A stretch of 8,469 nucleotides of DNA from an uncultured Mucispirillum sp. (lineage in GTDB: Bacteria; Chrysiogenota; Deferribacteres; Deferribacterales; Mucispirillaceae): contig CAMWVK010000040.1 in the NCBI GenBank assembly GCA_947177675.1, positions 1-8,469 of the forward strand, in the 5' to 3' direction. A program made the translations under genes and the position numbers. This document shows positions 1-6,816 of the stretch, piece by piece. The number at the start of each line of letters is the position of its first letter. Within the stretch, counting starts at the first letter, position 1. The notes below the pieces were generated by a model. The model did not search any database. It was not told where the DNA came from and was given only the letters and a program-made list of their open reading frames with translations.

Positions 1-612
1 ATACAAGACTATCAGCTTCCACAAAATATGAACGGACCTGGTATTAGAATAGGTTTTATTGGCAAACACTATGAAATAGCTTATTCACAGGGCGATTTTA
101 TGCACGGAATACCAAAAGCATTAATTGCAAAATTTAACCTGCCAAATATTGATTTAAGATTTCTATACGGTCATGAAAACAGAAATGCTCCAGCCAGCTG
201 GACAAATGAACTTTCAAGCCATTTAGTGCAGGTTTCTTCTTCGTTTAGATACCCATTTTTAAATAACAAATTATGGCTTAATGCTATTGCTGAATATACA
301 TGGCGTCAAAATGATGTAAGAGAAGTCCCCCTTGACAGTGTATCAGATGATGGAAAACATACAGTTGATGCAGCAGGAAACCTTATTTCTTTTGCTCCAG
401 ATGCACACTATGTTCGTTTAGAACAGGCAATAGAATACTATATGTTAAATGTAGCTTTAAGAGAGATTATTCAAGTTAGAGGCGGTAAAACTGTATTTAA
501 TTTAGAATATGCCATATATGGTAAATTTCAAGCTGGTCCGTCTGAATTTACAATAGGTTTTCAAGGCTCTACTGATGGCAGGTATTATATTGCCGGCGGA
601 ATTAAATTTTAA
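1..612 (+). CDS. Outer-membrane beta-barrel-like protein, C-terminal part (5' end outside the window)
   Basis: The reading frame is open from the first base, so the ATG at 28 is probably internal and the gene begins upstream of the window; at least 203 codons are visible. I do not recognise a named family. The visible protein has short alternating polar/hydrophobic segments rich in Tyr, Phe and Trp, separated by polar Asn/Asp/Gly turns, and no long hydrophobic helix. It ends in GGIKF, with a terminal Phe as expected of barrels inserted by the BAM machinery. It is therefore most likely a porin-like protein of the outer membrane; its substrate is unknown. It ends with tandem TAA stops at 610-615, and the next barrel-like gene starts 15 bases later in the same frame, so the two are probably co-transcribed. 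A non-barrel beta-rich surface protein remains possible. Confidence 0.6.
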   Translation: MQDYQLPQNMNGPGIRIGFIGKHYEIAYSQGDFMHGIPKALIAKFNLPNIDLRFLYGHENRNAPASWTNELSSHLVQVSSSFRYPFLNNKLWLNAIAEYTWRQNDVREVPLDSVSDDGKHTVDAAGNLISFAPDAHYVRLEQAIEYYMLNVALREIIQVRGGKTVFNLEYAIYGKFQAGPSEFTIGFQGSTDGRYYIAGGIKF

Positions 613-627
613 TAACGGATATATATA

Positions 628-1740
628 ATGAGATTTTTATTAATATCGATATTAGAATTAAGTCTCTTAAGCCGGGGGGGGGCTTGTTTTGCAGTTGATG
701 TTGATTTTCAGGTATATACAAGCACCTATGCTTATAATGGAGAAAATACTCACTGGGAGCAGACAAGAACAACTTTAACTTATTTTGAAAATTTTACAGA
801 AGCACTGTTTGATATTAAATTTAACAGGTTAATAGATGTGCAGCTGGGTGTTTCTTTATTTATGCCATTTACATTTGAGTTTCCAGACGGTGTTCGTGTA
901 TTTCCAATCGTCACTTCACGCATAGGAAATGAAGATGTGCAGTTAAGATTAGGCACTATGAAAAGCGGGCGAAATCTGCCAGCACCTATTCGTGACCCAT
1001 TAATAGATATGACGCCAGTTGTTCGCTCAACATGGGGAAATACTCTTATTGATAATAATGAGCAGTATCTTTATGATGAAAAATTTACACATGGGCATTA
1101 TGAATATGGCGGCTCACTTGACTGGTTTAAATATGGTAAAGGTGAGCTTTATATGAATTGGCAGATATTAGATACAAAAAGACACAGGGAAAGATTTGAT
1201 GTAGGTTTTGACTGGGCTTTAGATTTTGTATCTGATATTTTCACTCCATATATTGCAGTGCATTACTGGCATAATGGCGGTCATGAAAATGTCAGGCTTC
1301 CAGGAGTGCCGCCTATGACAGAAAACTATACTGGTGCAATAGGAATAAACAGCAAACATTTATCTATACTTTATCTTGCCTCATATAATTTTTTAGATAG
1401 AGATAAAACTGGCAAATTTGGACATGGATTATATTTAAGAGGAGATATTCCTATAACACCTGATACAAACTGGTTTGTAATAGAGCCTATTATTTTTGTT
1501 TCAGGCTGGTATTTAAACCATGACCACCAGTTTATCAGTGTGGAAGGCGATCCATTTTACAGAGTTCCATTTTATGCAGGGCTTAACATAAAGAAAGAAT
1601 TTGTGTTTGATAATGGAATAAGTTTATCTTTTGCTTTTATTAATGGTGTCTTTTTAACAGAAGAAGGCGAAGTAGGCACAAGGTTTGACCAAACAATAAG
1701 CTTCAATTTTACATACAGAATACCAGTTACTAAAAGATAA
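628..1740 (+). CDS. Outer-membrane beta-barrel-like protein with a G9 tract in its signal-peptide codons
   Basis: This is a 370-residue protein of unrecognised family. The N-terminus looks like a Sec signal peptide: MR, a hydrophobic stretch at residues 3-15, then RGGACFA with likely cleavage after Ala22. An Arg-Gly-Gly after the hydrophobic core is unusual and is encoded by the G run at 674-682. The mature part is rich in aromatic residues and shows repeated short amphipathic strands with polar turns (for example around residues 165-215 and 285-370), typical of a 14-18 strand porin-like barrel. It ends FNFTYRIPVTKR, so the last aromatic is a few residues inside the terminus. The start is ATG 628 with a weak GGA (617-619) upstream. 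It lies 15 bases after the preceding barrel-like gene and is followed by a clear terminator. Its substrate cannot be inferred; a surface adhesin or other barrel is an alternative. Confidence 0.65.
   Translation: MRFLLISILELSLLSRGGACFAVDVDFQVYTSTYAYNGENTHWEQTRTTLTYFENFTEALFDIKFNRLIDVQLGVSLFMPFTFEFPDGVRVFPIVTSRIGNEDVQLRLGTMKSGRNLPAPIRDPLIDMTPVVRSTWGNTLIDNNEQYLYDEKFTHGHYEYGGSLDWFKYGKGELYMNWQILDTKRHRERFDVGFDWALDFVSDIFTPYIAVHYWHNGGHENVRLPGVPPMTENYTGAIGINSKHLSILYLASYNFLDRDKTGKFGHGLYLRGDIPITPDTNWFVIEPIIFVSGWYLNHDHQFISVEGDPFYRVPFYAGLNIKKEFVFDNGISLSFAFINGVFLTEEGEVGTRFDQTISFNFTYRIPVTKR
674..682 (+). repeat. Homopolymeric G9 tract inside the signal-peptide codons
   Basis: Nine consecutive G residues span codons 16 to 19 of the 628-1740 gene. 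In DNA this AT-rich such a run is strongly unexpected, and I found no similar G or C run elsewhere in the window. The nine-G state is in frame. By translation, ten G would give a TGA stop after about 24 codons, and eight G a TAA stop after 49 codons. Poly-G or poly-C tracts at the start of surface-protein genes are classic slipped-strand phase-variation sites in other bacteria; that this one varies is inference. Confidence 0.75.
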
Positions 1741-1746
1741 TACATA

Positions 1747-1779
1747 AAAAGCAGTAATTTTTAACTACTGCTTTTATTT
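1747..1779 (+). terminator. Rho-independent terminator after the outer-membrane genes, possibly bidirectional
   Basis: Arms AAAAGCAGTA (1747-1756) and TACTGCTTTT (1766-1775) are perfect complements of 10 bp around a 9-base loop. A T-rich tail follows seven bases after the stop codon of the second outer-membrane gene. The reverse strand also ends in a run of T, so the element could also stop transcripts reading leftward from the convergent biotin operon. Confidence 0.85.
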
Positions 1780-2209
1780 CTACAATATTTTCCATATTCA
1801 CAGCCTGCATTTTCTACTTATATATTATTTATAATAAAATATTCACTTTTTTAAGAAGTTGTATTCTGCTTTACCATTCCCTTTATTTTTGTTACTTGTT
1901 TTGCCAAAACTTAAATGTTGTTCCAAATTGGACTTATTCAAAACTTGAAACTAAATCACATTAATAAGCCAGATATGCTTTCCTAACCAAATAAGGAATA
2001 AATGAAAAAGCGACTTTATGATTTAAAAATGAAAATTCAAAATGTTAATTTATATTACTAAAATACTTATCATTGACGAAATAAACTCTTTATAAGATTT
2101 AAACAATATTTTTTTTGTAAGTTCAATCTGTAAAATTATTTAATGTTTAAATCTATCATTATCTTTTTACTGCTTTTAAAGTTTTTATTATTACTTATTA
2201 TTTCACAGG
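1780..2209. other. Noncoding gap between convergent transcription units
   Basis: About 430 very AT-rich bases with no convincing gene. The only short frame with a plausible ribosome site is a 19-codon one at 2002-2061 (AAGGA at 1993-1997, four bases before its ATG), too short to support. A frame beginning at 2143 is hydrophobic but runs into the antisense of the bioA end. TTGACG at 2073-2078 lacks a well-spaced -10. I see no tRNA, CRISPR or insertion-sequence signature. Confidence 0.5.
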
Positions 2210-2234
2210 AAAAACTATCGCAAATCACAGTTTT
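2210..2234 (-). terminator. Probable terminator of the biotin operon
   Basis: On the minus strand, 37 bases past the bioA stop, AAAACTGT pairs with ATAGTTTT (8 bp, one G-T wobble) around an 8-base loop, and five T in a row close the structure. The stem is poor in G-C, so it is weaker than the hairpin at 1747-1779, which could act as a backup for leftward transcripts. Confidence 0.45.
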
Positions 2235-2270
2235 ACTAATTTTCTTACCTGCACTGCTGTACTTTTGTAT

Positions 2271-3626
2271 TTACTCTCCCAGAACACTTATCAAGGCATT
2301 ATATGCAATATCTATGGCAGTATCAAGCTGTTCTTTTGTGATAATTAGTGCAGGATTAAAATAAAGCACATTGCCAAGAGGTCTTAATATTAAGCCATCT
2401 TTAAGTGCTTTTTTATATATCTGATAGCCTGTGCGCTTATCAGCACTAAAAGGTGTTTTATTATTTTTATCTTCCACAAGCTCCATAGCATTAATAAGCC
2501 CAATTTGGCGAACTTCTCCAATATTTTTATGTTCTGCAAATTTTTCCATCATTTTTTTATGCAGGTATTCTGCCATAATTTGTGCTTTTTCTATTACTTT
2601 ATCCTGTTCTAAAATATCAAGCACTGCATTTGCTGCAGCACAGCCTAAAGGGTTTCCACTGTATGTGTGAGAGTGCATAAAAGCTTTGCCTTTATTATAG
2701 TCATCATAAAAAGCATAGTATATTTCATCAGTTGTCATAGTAATAGACATAGGCATATATCCACCTGTTAAACCCTTTGAAATACACATAATATCTGGGC
2801 TTACACCTGCATGGTCAAAGGCAAACATTTTACCAGTCCTTCCAAAGCCTGTTGCTATTTCATCAGCTATTAAAATAACACTGTATTTATTACAGATTTC
2901 TCTTAATTTTACAAGGTATTCTTTTGGATATATTCTCATACCTGCACTGCCCTGTAAAAGGGGTTCTAATATAATGGCACAAGTTTCCGTGGCGTATTTT
3001 TCAAAAGCAGCTTCTGCATATATAAAACATTCTGTGCTGCAACTGTCTCTATGTTTATTAAAAGGGCATCTGTAACAGTCTGGTGCAGTAATCCTTATTG
3101 AATCTATTAAAATAGGCTCATAAATTTTAGCATATAAATCAAGAGCACCAACAGATAATGCACCTATTGTTTCCCCATGATAACCTTCACTTAAACACAT
3201 AAATTTTCTTTTTTCTGGATGACCACTTTGATATTGATATTGAAAGCTCATTTTTAATGCACTTTCAACAGCAGCAGAGCCATTGTCAGAGAAATTACAT
3301 TTATTAAGTCCCTTTGGTGCAATCTTAACTAATTTTTCACTTAAATTAATTGCTCCAGTGTGAGAAAAATTTGCAAATATTACATGTTCTAATTTATCAA
3401 GCTGCTCTTTTACTGAACTGCTTATTTTTTCATTACAATGCCCTAAAAGGTTGCACCACCAGGAACTTATTATATCAATATATTCTTTACCATATATATC
3501 ATACAAATAAATACCTTTGCCTTTCTCTATAATTATAGGTGCAAGGCTTTCATAATCTTTCATTTGAGAGCATGGGTGCCATATATATTTTAAGTCTTTT
3601 TCTTCCAGCGATATATTTTTTGACAT
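2271..3626 (-). CDS. bioA: Adenosylmethionine-8-amino-7-oxononanoate aminotransferase
   Basis: This cytoplasmic, pyridoxal-phosphate-dependent class III aminotransferase converts 8-amino-7-oxononanoate to 7,8-diaminopelargonate. The protein has 451 residues, slightly longer than the E. coli enzyme. Diagnostic segments in order: SSWW near residues 54-57 (substrate pocket), DNGSAAVE at 114-121 (cofactor phosphate), GYHGET at 148-153, ADEIATGFGRTG around 254-265 with the cofactor-binding Asp, SKGLTGG with the Schiff-base Lys at about 284, and HTYSGNPLGCAAANA near 320-334. An insert carries four Cys (about 184, 187, 196, 200). S-adenosylmethionine is the usual amino donor, but lysine-using homologues exist in Bacillus and cannot be excluded. 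I chose ATG at 3626 rather than the in-frame TTG at 3638, because GGAG sits six bases before that ATG and the TTG lies inside bioD. It is the last gene of the operon, one base after bioD. Confidence 0.96.
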   Translation of the reverse strand: MSKNISLEEKDLKYIWHPCSQMKDYESLAPIIIEKGKGIYLYDIYGKEYIDIISSWWCNLLGHCNEKISSSVKEQLDKLEHVIFANFSHTGAINLSEKLVKIAPKGLNKCNFSDNGSAAVESALKMSFQYQYQSGHPEKRKFMCLSEGYHGETIGALSVGALDLYAKIYEPILIDSIRITAPDCYRCPFNKHRDSCSTECFIYAEAAFEKYATETCAIILEPLLQGSAGMRIYPKEYLVKLREICNKYSVILIADEIATGFGRTGKMFAFDHAGVSPDIMCISKGLTGGYMPMSITMTTDEIYYAFYDDYNKGKAFMHSHTYSGNPLGCAAANAVLDILEQDKVIEKAQIMAEYLHKKMMEKFAEHKNIGEVRQIGLINAMELVEDKNNKTPFSADKRTGYQIYKKALKDGLILRPLGNVLYFNPALIITKEQLDTAIDIAYNALISVLGE

Positions 3627-3627
3627 T

Positions 3628-4299
3628 TTATTCTCCAAATATGTTTTTTAAATCAATATTGATATTATTGTCTTTATAGTTTACTACTGCAAGCAGCTTA
3701 ATTCCAGAATGTTTTGTAATAAATTGTATATTTTCCTGCTCTATAAGACTGTCTTTATATCCATTAAATATTAAGCCTTTTATATCTATCTGCTTATCTT
3801 TCATATAATATATAGAAAGCATTATATTATTTATTGCTCCAAGAGCTGTATTTGAAACTAAAATACATGAAGTATTTAGTGTTTTTATGATTTCTTGTGT
3901 ATATACTGGCTCAAAATCATCAGTAAATGGGCAAAAAATACCTCCTGCACCTTCTATTAAAATATAATTATATTTTTCTGCTAATTTATGATAATCCTGA
4001 ACTACCTTTTCCATATTAAAGGGCTTGTTTTCAAGTTTTGCAGAAAGATGAGGCGATGCAGGATATTCATAAATAAAAGAGCCCATATTATTGGTGTCTT
4101 CTTTTAAGCCGCTTATCTCTTTTACATATTCAATATCACCTGCATAAATTTTACCGTCTTTCTTTTCTGCACCACTTAAAACTGGCTTAAAATAGCAGGC
4201 ATTCATATTTTCTTGTATCATTTTTTTAATAATCAGGGCAGAAACATAAGTTTTTCCGATATCTGTCCCTGTTCCAGTGATAAATATAGATTTACTCAA
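3628..4299 (-). CDS. bioD: ATP-dependent dethiobiotin synthetase
   Basis: This enzyme closes the ureido ring of dethiobiotin from 7,8-diaminopelargonate, CO2 and ATP in the cytoplasm. At 223 residues it matches the family length. The N-terminus carries the P-loop GTGTDIGKT (residues 9-17, with Lys16 and Thr17), followed by the catalytic Lys38 in FKPV, the ASPHLSA segment (81-87) that corresponds to the substrate-binding region, and IEGAGG (115-120) with the metal and phosphate ligand Glu116. The start is TTG (4299-4297), overlapping the bioB stop as TTGA. No ATG is available nearby, the P-loop spacing fits this start, and GGAG at 4308-4311 is eight bases upstream. Translation is probably coupled to bioB. 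It ends one base before the bioA start. Confidence 0.96.
   Translation of the reverse strand: MSKSIFITGTGTDIGKTYVSALIIKKMIQENMNACYFKPVLSGAEKKDGKIYAGDIEYVKEISGLKEDTNNMGSFIYEYPASPHLSAKLENKPFNMEKVVQDYHKLAEKYNYILIEGAGGIFCPFTDDFEPVYTQEIIKTLNTSCILVSNTALGAINNIMLSIYYMKDKQIDIKGLIFNGYKDSLIEQENIQFITKHSGIKLLAVVNYKDNNINIDLKNIFGE
3633..3636 (-). promoter_or_regulatory. Ribosome binding site that sets the bioA start
   Basis: Minus-strand GGAG lies six bases before ATG 3626-3624 and within the last codons of bioD. The alternative TTG start at 3638-3636 overlaps this site, which makes that upstream start unlikely. Confidence 0.7.
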
Positions 4300-5258
4300 T
4301 TCATCAGCTCCACAACATAGCCTGTTTCTTTAATAATCTGCATATCAGTATCAACAGATATACCGCAGGTTGTAAGCATATCTCCAGTTATGGCAGCATT
4401 TGCACCAGATAAGAATGCTTTCCTGCCTTTATCATATAAATGCGACCTTCCACCAGCAAGGCGTATGAAAGCACTGGGAAGAATAAAGCGAAATATGGCT
4501 GTAGTTTTTAAGATTTCTTCTTCACTTAATGGTTTATTATTCTCATAAGGAGTGCCTTTTACAGGTGATAGAATATTTAAAGGCACAGATTTTATACCTA
4601 ACTCTGCCAAAGAAAAAGCTAAATCAATTCTGTCCTGCATGCTTTCGCCAAGTCCAATAATACCTCCGCTGCAAACAGAAAGACCAGATTTTAATGCAGT
4701 TTTTAAGGCATTTACTTTATCATCAAAAGTATGGGTAGTGCATACATTAGGAAAAAAATTTTTAGCAGTTTCTAGATTATTATGTACTCTTTCAAGTCCC
4801 GCATCTTTTAGTTTTTTAAAGTTTTCGTCAGTTAGCAGTCCAAGGGAGGCACATATTGAAATATTTGATTTTGATTTAATCTCTTTAATAGTTTCTGCCA
4901 ATATATCCACATCTCTATCTGTTAATGATTTGCCTGATGTTACAATGGAAAAACGCAGCACCCCTTTTTCTGCCATATATAAAGCATTTTTTATAATTAT
5001 ATCTTTATCAAGTAATGGATATTCATCAATATTTGTTTTATAATGTGCAGATTGGGCACAAAATTTACAGTTTTCACTGCATTTGCCGCTTTTTGCATTG
5101 ATAATAGAGCATATATCAAAAGTATTACCGCAGAAATGCTTTCTAATTTCATCTGCTGCTTCTAAAAGCTGGTTTAGTGGAGCATCTGCTAATGAATAAG
5201 CTTCATTATAAGTTATATCTTTACCAGATATAATTTTATCTTTTATTTTACTTACCAT
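4296..5258 (-). CDS. bioB: Biotin synthase, radical SAM enzyme
   Basis: Catalyses the last step, inserting sulfur into dethiobiotin to make biotin. The protein has 320 residues. The radical-SAM 4Fe-4S motif CX3CX2C is present (C60, C64, C67, in CSENCKFC), followed by a complete barrel and a C-terminal GANAAITGDMLTT segment typical of BioB. For the auxiliary cluster, the counterparts of E. coli C128 (C136), C188 (C196) and R260 (R266) are present, but the position matching C97 is Ser104 in RFSIVTSG, and there is an extra Cys173 in NVCTTHT. I associate this pattern, and the CSIINAKSGKC lead-in, with BioB of obligate anaerobes rather than the E. coli type. The start ATG 5258 overlaps the bioY end by 11 bases and has AAGGA eight bases upstream (5267-5271). 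Its stop overlaps the start of bioD. Confidence 0.97.
   Translation of the reverse strand: MVSKIKDKIISGKDITYNEAYSLADAPLNQLLEAADEIRKHFCGNTFDICSIINAKSGKCSENCKFCAQSAHYKTNIDEYPLLDKDIIIKNALYMAEKGVLRFSIVTSGKSLTDRDVDILAETIKEIKSKSNISICASLGLLTDENFKKLKDAGLERVHNNLETAKNFFPNVCTTHTFDDKVNALKTALKSGLSVCSGGIIGLGESMQDRIDLAFSLAELGIKSVPLNILSPVKGTPYENNKPLSEEEILKTTAIFRFILPSAFIRLAGGRSHLYDKGRKAFLSGANAAITGDMLTTCGISVDTDMQIIKETGYVVELMN
4308..4311 (-). promoter_or_regulatory. Ribosome binding site supporting the TTG start of bioD
   Basis: Minus-strand GGAG lies within the final codons of bioB, eight bases before the TTG start of bioD. It supports initiation at this non-ATG codon. Confidence 0.6.
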
Positions 5259-5808
5259 AATTATTTTCCTTATTTATAAATGGTTTTAGTTTTAAAGCTA
5301 TGCGGGCAGATATAAAGCATAAAAGTAAATCGCCTGGCACAGTATATACAAAGCAGAAAAGAAATATTTCTTTAAAAGTTAATGAATTTTGTATTACATA
5401 GTGTGCAATGATATAATAGTAAGGGATGCCTATAATATGCAAAATTATAAGTCCGCAAAATGCAGCAAATGTGTAGTTTTTTGTATTTGGCTGCATTTTA
5501 GAAGAAATAATACCTGTCCAAAAGGCTGATAAAATAAAGCCTATAATATAGCCAAATGTAGGGAATAAAACATAAGTAATCCCGCCCCCTGCTGTAAATA
5601 CTGGAAGTCCAGCAAGTCCAAGAGCTGCGTAAAGCAGCACACTTAATCCGCCATATTTTGCACCAAGTAACAGCCCTGCAAGAGAAACAAATAAAAACTG
5701 CAGTGTAAATGGGATAACAGGAACAGGGATTTTAATAAATGCTCCAAGTATAATTAATGTAGTAAAAAGACCAGTGTAGGCTGCATATCGTGTATTATTT
5801 TGTATCAT
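5248..5808 (-). CDS. bioY: Biotin transporter substrate-binding S component (BioY)
   Basis: Integral membrane protein of 186 residues, normal length for the BioY family, which binds biotin in energy-coupling-factor (ECF) transporters. About six hydrophobic segments are visible (roughly 8-28, 32-50, 54-71, 79-101, 112-137, 146-173). Family features include IPVPVIPFTLQFLF (27-40), LLLGAKYGGLSVLLYAALGLAGLPVF (46-71), the PTFGY loop (83-87, family PTGGY) and VPGD (157-160). Residue 163, usually a Lys three after that Asp, appears to be Leu. No EcfT or EcfA genes accompany it here, so it either uses a shared ECF module elsewhere or works alone. ATG 5808 overlaps the birA stop as ATGA, which indicates coupled translation; a weak GAGG lies 13 bases upstream. 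Confidence 0.94.
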   Translation of the reverse strand: MIQNNTRYAAYTGLFTTLIILGAFIKIPVPVIPFTLQFLFVSLAGLLLGAKYGGLSVLLYAALGLAGLPVFTAGGGITYVLFPTFGYIIGFILSAFWTGIISSKMQPNTKNYTFAAFCGLIILHIIGIPYYYIIAHYVIQNSLTFKEIFLFCFVYTVPGDLLLCFISARIALKLKPFINKENNYGK

Positions 5809-6770
5809 AAACTTAAACTTACCTCGCAGGATAAAAGATTTTCTTCAACACCATTTTCAAAAAGCACTTGAAGTCTGCATCTATCATCAATACCTTTTAC
5901 AAAAGCTTTCTGAACAATGCCGTTTTTTTCAATAGTTACATTTTTCCCAGTTAAAAATGACCGTGATTTATATGTGTGCAGAAATGTCATATTAGAAAGA
6001 TTTTTATAATATTCATAAAATATATCTATTACTTTTGCAGTAATTTCGCATCTTATTTTATTATCAAACATACTTCTGCTAAAAGCAGCACCTGCAATAT
6101 TTTTTATGTCTTGATGGTAGCTTTCTTCAGGTTCAAAAACATTAATGCCAATGCCAAGAGCAGCATAATCAACTGTTCCGCTTTCCATATCAACATGAGC
6201 TTCTGTTAGTATGCCGCATATTTTTTTACCATTATAATATATATCATTCACCCATTTTATTTCAGTATCTATATCATAAAGCTGTTTAATGGCTTCTGTA
6301 ACAGCTGCAGCTGCAGCCGTTGTAATATACAAGCTTTCAGAAAAATGAACATTTGGTTTTAAAAGTATGGAAAAATAAGTGCCTGCATTATTTGGAGAAT
6401 AAAATATTCTGCCTTTTCTGCCTCTGCCATTGCTTTGACTGTCTGCAACGACTGTAATAAATTCTTCTGAACCCTTTCTGCCATATTCCATAATAATATC
6501 GTTTGTAGAAGTAACATTAGGTATATACCCTATTTTTACAGGCGACTGCAGGTATGATTTAATTACTTCTCCAGTAAATATACTGCAACCGTCTAATGTA
6601 TATCCTTTATTCTGCACTGCATAAATATTATATCCATCTTGTCTAAGGCTGTTTACTGCTTTCCAAACAGCATTACGACTTACACTGAATAATTCAGCCA
6701 GATACTGCCCAGAAATAAATTCTGTTTCTTTTTCGTTTAAAAGATTAAGTATTTTTTCTTTTAATTTCAT
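5805..6770 (-). CDS. birA: Bifunctional biotin operon repressor and biotin-protein ligase
   Basis: BirA makes biotinyl-AMP and transfers biotin to carboxylase carrier lysines; as the biotinyl-AMP-bound dimer it represses biotin genes. The protein has 321 residues, the size of two-function (class II) ligases. Residues 1-60 are a winged helix-turn-helix (SGQYLAELFSVSRNAVWKAV at 20-39, then the wing with NKGYTL), so the DNA-binding function is retained. The catalytic core shows TSTND (87-91), ADSQSNGRGRKGR (109-121, the nucleotide/biotin loop), KWVNDIYYNGKKICGILTE (172-190, with the key Lys172) and GIGINV (206-211). An SH3-like C-terminal domain follows from about 270. The start ATG 6770 has AGGTGA (6774-6779) just upstream. 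It is the first gene of the operon, directly behind the predicted operator, so it should regulate its own expression. Confidence 0.96.
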   Translation of the reverse strand: MKLKEKILNLLNEKETEFISGQYLAELFSVSRNAVWKAVNSLRQDGYNIYAVQNKGYTLDGCSIFTGEVIKSYLQSPVKIGYIPNVTSTNDIIMEYGRKGSEEFITVVADSQSNGRGRKGRIFYSPNNAGTYFSILLKPNVHFSESLYITTAAAAAVTEAIKQLYDIDTEIKWVNDIYYNGKKICGILTEAHVDMESGTVDYAALGIGINVFEPEESYHQDIKNIAGAAFSRSMFDNKIRCEITAKVIDIFYEYYKNLSNMTFLHTYKSRSFLTGKNVTIEKNGIVQKAFVKGIDDRCRLQVLFENGVEENLLSCEVSLSL

Positions 6771-6788
6771 ATTTCACCTATTTAAATA

Positions 6789-6816
6789 ATAATACATATA
6801 AAACTTCTATTGTCAA
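6789..6816 (-). promoter_or_regulatory. Promoter of the birA-bioYBDA operon
   Basis: On the minus strand a perfect -35 TTGACA (6816-6811) is followed by a 16-base spacer and -10 TATTAT (6794-6789, five of six consensus bases). Transcription would start near 6782, leaving a leader of about 12 bases that still includes the birA ribosome site. The -35 lies inside the birA-proximal arm of the predicted operator, so BirA binding would block RNA polymerase. Confidence 0.75.

Noticed and set aside
1959..1970. 12-base identity (CATTAATAAGCC) shared with 2489-2500 inside bioA
   Set aside because: Short, AT-rich and without flanking similarity; best explained by chance rather than a duplicated gene fragment.
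2002..2061. 19-codon frame with AAGGA four bases before its ATG
   Set aside because: Too short to separate from chance in AT-rich DNA and not supported by a promoter or terminator of its own.
2073..2096. TTGACG followed by TATAAG in the intergenic gap
   Set aside because: The spacer is only 12 bases, too short for a normal promoter, and no gene follows.
2143..2364. 73-codon plus-strand frame with a hydrophobic N-terminus
   Set aside because: Its last third is antisense to the end of bioA, it has no convincing ribosome site, and the hydrophobic composition is what T-rich sequence produces by chance.
2431..2670. Plus-strand open frame opposite bioA; similar ones at 3350-3532 and opposite birA at 5976-6209
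   Set aside because: Antisense shadows of well-conserved genes.
4552..5043. Long plus-strand open frame opposite bioB
   Set aside because: It is the antisense shadow of an unambiguous bioB gene, with no recognisable protein features.
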